10,527 nt of DNA from NCBI GenBank assembly GCA_009786625.1, contig WQRT01000001.1:15652-26178 (forward strand). The letters are read 5' to 3'. How positions within the stretch are numbered: the first letter of the stretch is position 1; every line of letters begins with the position of its first letter. Source of the DNA: Treponema sp. GTDB lineage: Bacteria > Spirochaetota > Spirochaetia > Treponematales > Breznakiellaceae. The notes under the pieces are model-generated. The model was not told where the DNA came from and did no database searches. It saw nothing but the letters and a program-made list of their open reading frames with translations. This document shows, piece after piece, positions 5,917-10,527 of this stretch. The translations under genes and the position numbers were made by a program.

Positions 5917-6759
5917 CTATGTAATACGCTTAACAGCACGGAAAACAGAGAATCCCAAAAATACAATGCCCGCGATAATCACGGTCATCGCTCCGACGGG
6001 AAGATCGAATATCCATCCCGAGACAAGCCCGCACACAGAAAAAAACGCGGCGAACACGCAGCTTGAAATCATCATCGCCGCGAGATTCCGCGAGAACACA
6101 GCGGCGCAGCCGGCGGGAAGAGTGAGCATCGCAATCACCATCACAATGCCGACAGATGTCTGAAGCAGCACAATCGCAACCGCCGTCAGCACAAGAATCA
6201 AAATAAATATTTTATTAACAGGAACGCCCCTTGTCCCCGCGAACTCCGCATCAAACGAAGACGCTTCAATCTGCGCGTAAAAACGCACAGCGAGAACAAG
6301 AACAATAACGCCGAGAACCGCCATCATAATTAAATCCGTTGTAGAAATAAGAAGTATATTGCCAAACAGCCACGTCGACGGGTCAGCGTACCCCGGTGTT
6401 TTCGCCATGAAAAGAAGACCCAGACTCATGCCGATTACCCAGATGGCGTTTATTACGGTATCTTCGCGCTGCTTCGCCTTCAATGACACAAGACCGATAA
6501 CAAGCGCGGCAATAACCGCAAAGATCAACGCGCCTGCAATCGGCGGAAATCCCGGGATGACAGTCGCCGATAAATAAAGCGCCATACCGATCCCGCCAAG
6601 CACGGCATGTGAGACAGCGCCCGCCAAACTGCTTATGCGCCGCACCACTACGACAGAACCAAGCACGCCAAAAAGAACCGATGACAATAATCCTGCAAGT
6701 AAAGCATTACGCAGAAATGGAAAATTTAAATTGAATAACGCTGAAAAAAATTCCTGCAT
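5917..6759 (-). CDS. znuB: Zinc/manganese ABC transporter permease (ZnuB/TroC type)
   Basis: 280 residues, almost wholly hydrophobic, with seven to nine predicted membrane segments typical of the ABC-3 permease family. Recognisable stretches are RRISSLAGAVSHAVLGGIG (41-59), the cytoplasmic coupling loop SSFDAEFAGTRGVPVNKI (167-184) and MLTLPAGCAAVFSRNL (211-226). It forms the inner-membrane channel for the ATPase encoded just before it. The start is supported by AAGGA (6771-6767), seven bases from ATG, placed directly after the ATPase stop; the gap between genes is 13 nt. Zinc is more likely than manganese given the binding protein, but the metal cannot be proved from the permease. Confidence 0.93.
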   Translation of the reverse strand: MQEFFSALFNLNFPFLRNALLAGLLSSVLFGVLGSVVVVRRISSLAGAVSHAVLGGIGMALYLSATVIPGFPPIAGALIFAVIAALVIGLVSLKAKQREDTVINAIWVIGMSLGLLFMAKTPGYADPSTWLFGNILLISTTDLIMMAVLGVIVLVLAVRFYAQIEASSFDAEFAGTRGVPVNKIFILILVLTAVAIVLLQTSVGIVMVIAMLTLPAGCAAVFSRNLAAMMISSCVFAAFFSVCGLVSGWIFDLPVGAMTVIIAGIVFLGFSVFRAVKRIT

Positions 6760-6772
6760 ATATCAATCCTTA

Positions 6773-7516
6773 TTAATCGCAGCATTTATCATCAGTAATG
6801 TTCCTTTCATGTACTACTCTTGCTTGCAAATTATCGTCACCGTGTCTTGCGGAAACATTTTGCTCGATACCATGCTGTACGATTTTGCGTCCGTTGCCAA
6901 GGCACAGAACTCTGTCCGTTAAGGATGAAACAAATTCCGTGTCGTGAGTGACAATCAATATTGTAGTTGAGCCTTTGTACGCGCCGAGTGTTTCATAGAG
7001 TTTCGCTTCACTTTCCGAGTCCATGTTAGCAGTCGGCTCGTCTAAAATAAGGAGCGCCGGTTTTGCGGCCAACGCACGCGCGACCAGAGAACGCCGTTTC
7101 TGGCCGCCCGAAAGAGAGCGGAAAGGTTTTGAACCGAGACCTGCGATGCCGGTTTTTTCAAGTGCTTCATCAACGGCGGCTGAAGCGGCCTTACCTCCAA
7201 AAAAAAGTTGATTATAATTTTTATACGGATGTAAGAGACCCATCCTGACAATATCGCGGACTGTTATCGGAAAATGATTGTCGGCGGGCATATGCTGAGA
7301 TACATAAGATGCCGCGCCGTTCAGTTCAATGATTCCAGATGTCGGTTTTTCAAGACCCAAAAGAAGTTTTAACACTGTCGTCTTCCCTGAACCGTTGGGA
7401 CCGACCATCGCAGTAAACTCGCCGCGGTGAATATGAAACGAAGCGTTTTCCAGAACACAGGCATCCCAATATGAGAAAGAGACAGAATCAAATTTGACTG
7501 CGATTTCCCGATCCAT
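6773..7516 (-). CDS. znuC: Zinc/manganese ABC transporter ATPase (ZnuC type)
   Basis: 247 residues, usual length for the family. Walker A is GPNGSGKT (39-46), the Q-loop is YVSQ with Gln74, the signature is LSGGQ (135-139), Walker B is LLILDEP (155-161) and the switch is THD with His191. All are intact, so the subunit should hydrolyse ATP to drive the permease. The last 30 residues (from about 217) go beyond the conserved domain and are His/Asp/Cys rich (SARHGDD…VHERN…DDKCCD), possibly a metal-sensing tail. The ATG follows the binding-protein stop by six bases and has no strong ribosome site, so translation is likely coupled. An alternative manganese or iron specificity is possible. Confidence 0.93.
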   Translation of the reverse strand: MDREIAVKFDSVSFSYWDACVLENASFHIHRGEFTAMVGPNGSGKTTVLKLLLGLEKPTSGIIELNGAASYVSQHMPADNHFPITVRDIVRMGLLHPYKNYNQLFFGGKAASAAVDEALEKTGIAGLGSKPFRSLSGGQKRRSLVARALAAKPALLILDEPTANMDSESEAKLYETLGAYKGSTTILIVTHDTEFVSSLTDRVLCLGNGRKIVQHGIEQNVSARHGDDNLQARVVHERNITDDKCCD

Positions 7517-7522
7517 CGTGAT

Positions 7523-8398
7523 TTATTTTATAATATTTTTCAGCTCTTGTCCCATGCGTCTGATGTTGTTAAGCCAATCCTGAGCGAGGGGATCAAGTTC
7601 TATCACCTGCGCTCCGGCTGAGTTTGCAAGTGTTCTCGCGGCGTTTACCGGGAACTGGGTCTGCACAAAAATGGCGGCAGGCTGCTCCCGCATGATTTTT
7701 TCCATCAGGTCATTCAACTGCCTCGGAGTCGGCTCCTTGCCGCCGGTTTCCACCGCCTCTTGAATAATGCCGAACTCATCAAAAAAATATCCGAAACTGG
7801 GATGATAAACAAAAACGCTTTTACCTCTTAAGGGAGCAAGTTCAATTTCCAATTCGTTAAACACATGAAAAATATCGATATATGTTTCCATAAACCTGTC
7901 ATCGTAAAACTCAGAATTATCGCTGTCGAAAAGATTGAGAGTTTTTAAAATATTATCCGCCAGCATGATCGCGGGACTAAAACCAAGCCATGTATGCCTG
8001 TCTATTTCTAATGAAGAATGTGAAGCGACTGATGACGAATGATCATCATCGCAATTATGATCTTCCATGTATCTGAATTGTACTCCTTCTGTTCCATCTA
8101 CAATCATCAGATTGGGAAAGAGTGATTCAATTTTCGGGCGCAGCGATATTTCAAACTCAGTGCCGCTGAGTATCCACGCGCTTGCTTTTGAAAGGTTTTG
8201 TATCTGTCTTGGAGCCGGTTCGTAGTTATGCGGATTCTGTCCCGGCGGAACAAGGATCAGCGTGTCAACTTTATCCCCGGCAATCCGCGAAACAAACCAC
8301 TCCTGCGGCGGAATACTCACGGCGATAAGCAGTTTGTCACTAACATCCTGTCTTGAACATGACATCAGCAATAAAATGATTATTGTATTAATGATCAC
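7523..8398 (-). CDS. znuA: Zinc/manganese-binding lipoprotein of ABC importer (ZnuA/TroA type)
   Basis: Extracytoplasmic solute-binding protein of cluster A-I, 291 residues from GTG 8398. The lipoprotein signal is very short (IINTIIILLLMSC, lipidated Cys14). Metal ligands by family position are His57 in NPHNYEP, His135 in DRHTWLGF, His199 in VYHPSFGYF and Asp269 in ELDPL. Between the first two lies a small acidic His patch (DHNCDDDH), a reduced form of the ZnuA histidine loop, which favours zinc. The frame stays open to ATG 8560, directly after the reductase stop, but those extra 54 residues are encoded by a repeat and would bury the signal peptide, so I prefer a downstream start; GTG codons 46 and 49 of the long frame are alternatives. 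None has a ribosome site, so the exact start is uncertain. Confidence 0.88.
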   Translation of the reverse strand: MIINTIIILLLMSCSRQDVSDKLLIAVSIPPQEWFVSRIAGDKVDTLILVPPGQNPHNYEPAPRQIQNLSKASAWILSGTEFEISLRPKIESLFPNLMIVDGTEGVQFRYMEDHNCDDDHSSSVASHSSLEIDRHTWLGFSPAIMLADNILKTLNLFDSDNSEFYDDRFMETYIDIFHVFNELEIELAPLRGKSVFVYHPSFGYFFDEFGIIQEAVETGGKEPTPRQLNDLMEKIMREQPAAIFVQTQFPVNAARTLANSAGAQVIELDPLAQDWLNNIRRMGQELKNIIK

Positions 8399-8543
8399 AC
8401 GGAGGCACGAAGGCACGGAGGGCACAAAATTAAAATGATAAAAATTATTAATTTTCCGGCGGACAGTGAATATATCGGAATAACAAAAAAAAGGATTTCG
8501 AACTGAAACTCCGTACTCTCCGCGATCTCTGTGCCTCTGTGTG
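8396..8543. repeat. Foldback copy of a 'cacggaggcac' repeat between the reductase and znuA
   Basis: Arm 8396-8408 (CACACGGAGGCAC) and arm 8531-8543 (GTGCCTCTGTGTG) are inverted repeats, 12 of 13 matching, and the similarity continues inward in degenerate GGCACGGAG-like units (8409-8425 and 8505-8530). The interior has an eight-base A tract at 8486-8494 and no gene. Repeats of this wording occur between genes in many unrelated bacterial genomes, as I recall. It covers the region where the znuA promoter and ribosome site should lie, and its end supplies the GTG taken as the znuA start. Confidence 0.65.
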
Positions 8544-8560
8544 AAATTCTTATGCATCAT

Positions 8561-9757
8561 TTACTTTCGTTTTTTGCCGAGGAAGGCTCTGGCGGTGACG
8601 CCGACAAGTTTAATGAACCACGGTTCCATTTTCTTGCGGACTGTCACGAGATTGCTCATGATAGGAATTTTTTGCGGGCATTTGGTTTCGCATACTCCGC
8701 ATTTTGTACAAAGATATGGGCTGCAGCTTTTTACCTGAGTAAGACCTGTGCTTGTGACATATTGCTTTACGCCTTCGATATAACCCATGGAATAAACTGT
8801 GTTGTACGTGGAAAATGATCCGGGAATGTTTACACCCGCGGGACACGGCATGCAGTAATTGCATCCGGTACAGCGGATCTTGCATGAGCGGTTTAATGAT
8901 TCCTTAACTGCTTTGTAAACGGCTTTTTTGGAATCATCGAGCATACCGGCTGACGCGTTCTGCGCCAGCGCGAGGTTCTCCTCAAGCTGCGCCATCGTGT
9001 TCATGCCGCTTAAAACTGACGCTACCTCGCCTTGATCCCAGAGCCAGTTAAGCGCCCAGCCGGCGGGCGATGTGTCCGCGTCAGCGTTTTTAAATATTTT
9101 TACCGCGTCTTTTGGAAGGTTCGACGCGAGTTTTCCGCCGAGCAGAGGTTCCATGATCACAACTGGCATTTTTTCCGCCGCCGCCTTCAAACCCCTTACT
9201 CCCGCTTGAAAATTTTCATCAAAGTAATTGTATTGAATTTGAGCGAGTTCCCAGTTATATACGTCAATCACTTTTAAGAAATCGCTTCCCGATCCGTGAA
9301 AAGAAAAACCAATTTGTTTTATCCGGCCGCTTTTCTTTTTCTGCGCGATCCAGTCTTCAATTCCCCAATTCTTAAATCTGTTCCACTGCTCAGTGTCGGT
9401 TATCATATGCAGAAGGTAGTAATCAATATAATCGGTCTTAAGCCTTTCAAGAGATTGATTTAAATATTTATCAAAGTCAACTTTTTCGCTGTCCGATTTA
9501 AACAGGATAAGCGGCATCTTGGTCGCGATATAAACTTTTTCCCGCGCTTTGTTTTTTGAAAGAACAGTTCCAAGAGCTTCTTCGTTTCCGGGGTACAGCC
9601 ATGCGGTGTCAAAATAATTTACGCCCATCTCGATAGAGCGCATGACAAGCTCTTCGGTTTTTTTCATGTCCGTACCGACAGCGCCGGGGAAGCGCATACA
9701 GCCGAAACTAAGGATTGAAATTTTATTACCAGTAATCCTGTCTGTACGGTACTGCAT
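8561..9757 (-). CDS. Aldo/keto reductase with C-terminal 4Fe-4S ferredoxin-type region
   Basis: 398 residues. Residues 1-285 are an AKR (alpha/beta)8 barrel with the catalytic tetrad Asp50, Tyr55 (YFDTAWLY), Lys80 (IATKMP) and His117 (YYLLHM). Residues 292-365 carry two cysteine clusters: CTGCNYCMPCP (296-306) and CTKCGVCETKCP (350-361), the pattern of two 4Fe-4S clusters, as in the COG1453 group of oxidoreductases. It probably reduces an unknown carbonyl substrate with NAD(P)H and may exchange electrons through the clusters. The C-terminus is basic (LGKKRK). Start: ATG 9757 overlaps the rpoC stop as TGATG; the TTG one codon earlier is not preferred. Coupling to rpoC is likely. The substrate is unknown. 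Confidence 0.92.
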   Translation of the reverse strand: MQYRTDRITGNKISILSFGCMRFPGAVGTDMKKTEELVMRSIEMGVNYFDTAWLYPGNEEALGTVLSKNKAREKVYIATKMPLILFKSDSEKVDFDKYLNQSLERLKTDYIDYYLLHMITDTEQWNRFKNWGIEDWIAQKKKSGRIKQIGFSFHGSGSDFLKVIDVYNWELAQIQYNYFDENFQAGVRGLKAAAEKMPVVIMEPLLGGKLASNLPKDAVKIFKNADADTSPAGWALNWLWDQGEVASVLSGMNTMAQLEENLALAQNASAGMLDDSKKAVYKAVKESLNRSCKIRCTGCNYCMPCPAGVNIPGSFSTYNTVYSMGYIEGVKQYVTSTGLTQVKSCSPYLCTKCGVCETKCPQKIPIMSNLVTVRKKMEPWFIKLVGVTARAFLGKKRK

Positions 9758-10527
9758 CAATCGTCGGATTCTTCAACCGTATAATCGTTCACGGCTTCTT
9801 CGGCTTCAGCAAGAGCTTCCGCTTCCTGTTTGCGCCTTTCGAGAATCTCGTGCATGTACTCGTCCAGATCCTGACTATCCTCATCAAAAAGTTTGATGTT
9901 GCGGTACCGCTTCATTCCGGTTCCAGCCGGGATCGGATGACCGATGATAATATTTTCTTTCAAGCCGCGAAGGTAATCCGTTGATCCCGCGATCGCCGCG
10001 TTGGTAAGAACTCTTGTCGTTTCCTGAAAGCTCGCCGCTGAGAGGAAGGAGTCAATGTTAAGCGACGCTTTCGTGATTCCCTGGAACATCGGCTGCGCTA
10101 TTGCAGGCTGTCCGCCTTCCGCCATGACACGCGCGTTTTCTTCGTGGAAACGGTATTTATCAACTGAGGAACCGTAAATAAATTTCGTGTCGCCGACAAA
10201 GCGTATTTCCACCTTGCGCATCATCTGCCTGATGATAACGCCGATGTGTTTATCGTTAATCGAAACACCCTGCAGACGGTAGACGTTTTGAATCTCGTCC
10301 ATCAGATAACGTTGTAGTTTTCCTTCGCCAAGAATATAAAGAACGTCGTGCGGGTTAATCGCGCCCTGACACAAAAGTTCTCCAGCTTCCACCGTATCGC
10401 CGTCGCGCACTAAAAGACGTTTGCTCTTTGGAATAAGGTGCGGAAACTCTCTGCCGAAATTATCAATTATCGTGATCTTGCGTTTATCTTTTACGATGCC
10501 CGCCGAGAAATAAACGGTGCCTGACAC
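9757..10527 (-). CDS. rpoC: DNA-directed RNA polymerase beta' subunit, C-terminal part (5' end beyond window)
   Basis: The last 256 residues of the beta' subunit, which forms the clamp and active centre of RNA polymerase together with beta. The visible part includes the conserved C-terminal blocks: [51 protein letters not shown], then [25 protein letters not shown] (split here at about 154-178), [19 protein letters not shown], and an acidic species-specific tail ([16 protein letters not shown]). The frame is open to the window edge and the leftmost GTG is internal, so the true start is outside. The highly conserved housekeeping sequence is the firmest anchor for this being a chromosome. It ends in an overlap with the reductase gene. 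Confidence 0.97.
   Translation of the reverse strand: MSGTVYFSAGIVKDKRKITIIDNFGREFPHLIPKSKRLLVRDGDTVEAGELLCQGAINPHDVLYILGEGKLQRYLMDEIQNVYRLQGVSINDKHIGVIIRQMMRKVEIRFVGDTKFIYGSSVDKYRFHEENARVMAEGGQPAIAQPMFQGITKASLNIDSFLSAASFQETTRVLTNAAIAGSTDYLRGLKENIIIGHPIPAGTGMKRYRNIKLFDEDSQDLDEYMHEILERRKQEAEALAEAEEAVNDYTVEESDD

Noticed and set aside
8396..8543. The 'cacggaggcac' units as a CRISPR array or tandem repeat
   Set aside because: The units are degenerate, not evenly spaced, and arranged as inverted arms with no spacers.

Overview
The window looks like chromosomal DNA from a spirochaete, most likely a Treponema relative. This is inferred from gene content: secreted caspase-fold proteases fused to SUMF1/FGE-like domains, a DUF6062 protein, short signal peptides with relaxed lipoboxes (…FLSC, …SLSC, …LLMSC) and a TroA/ZnuA-type metal importer. 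Base composition is intermediate. Every supported gene lies on the minus strand, so transcription runs from high to low coordinates. No rRNA, tRNA, CRISPR array, IS transposase or phage gene was seen.

Reading in the direction of transcription, 10527-9757 is the 3' end of rpoC. Its stop overlaps (TGATG) the start of an iron-sulfur aldo/keto reductase (9757-8561). A foldback repeat of the 'cacggaggcac' kind (about 8396-8543) separates this from a tight zinc/manganese uptake operon: binding lipoprotein znuA-like, ATPase znuC-like and permease znuB-like, followed 14 nt later by a VanY-type zinc D,D-carboxypeptidase lipoprotein (5902-5033). The operon couples metal import with a metal-dependent cell-wall enzyme.

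After a long perfect inverted repeat (4815-4949) comes a second operon: an FMN-binding lipoprotein (4734-4381), a HIT/HINT nucleotide hydrolase overlapping it by ATGA (4384-4040), a DUF6062 zinc-module protein (4013-3357), and a 43-residue hydrophobic ORF (3317-3186) with its own promoter-like sequence.

The low-coordinate third holds two tandem paralogues, each with signal peptide, caspase-like domain, Pro/Thr linker and SUMF1 domain (3068-1530, and 1232 to the window edge, truncated). Their SUMF1 halves are nearly the same at DNA level while the protease halves have diverged. The C-terminus of the complete copy has a run of NNC/NNT codons at the ligand-face positions and has lost the FGE catalytic cysteines. 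This resembles the variable region of a diversity-generating retroelement target, although no template repeat or reverse transcriptase is in the window. Between the two paralogues is a second foldback element (1308-1451) whose interior matches the one at 4815-4949 in opposite orientation while its arms differ, pointing to a dispersed family of foldback elements.
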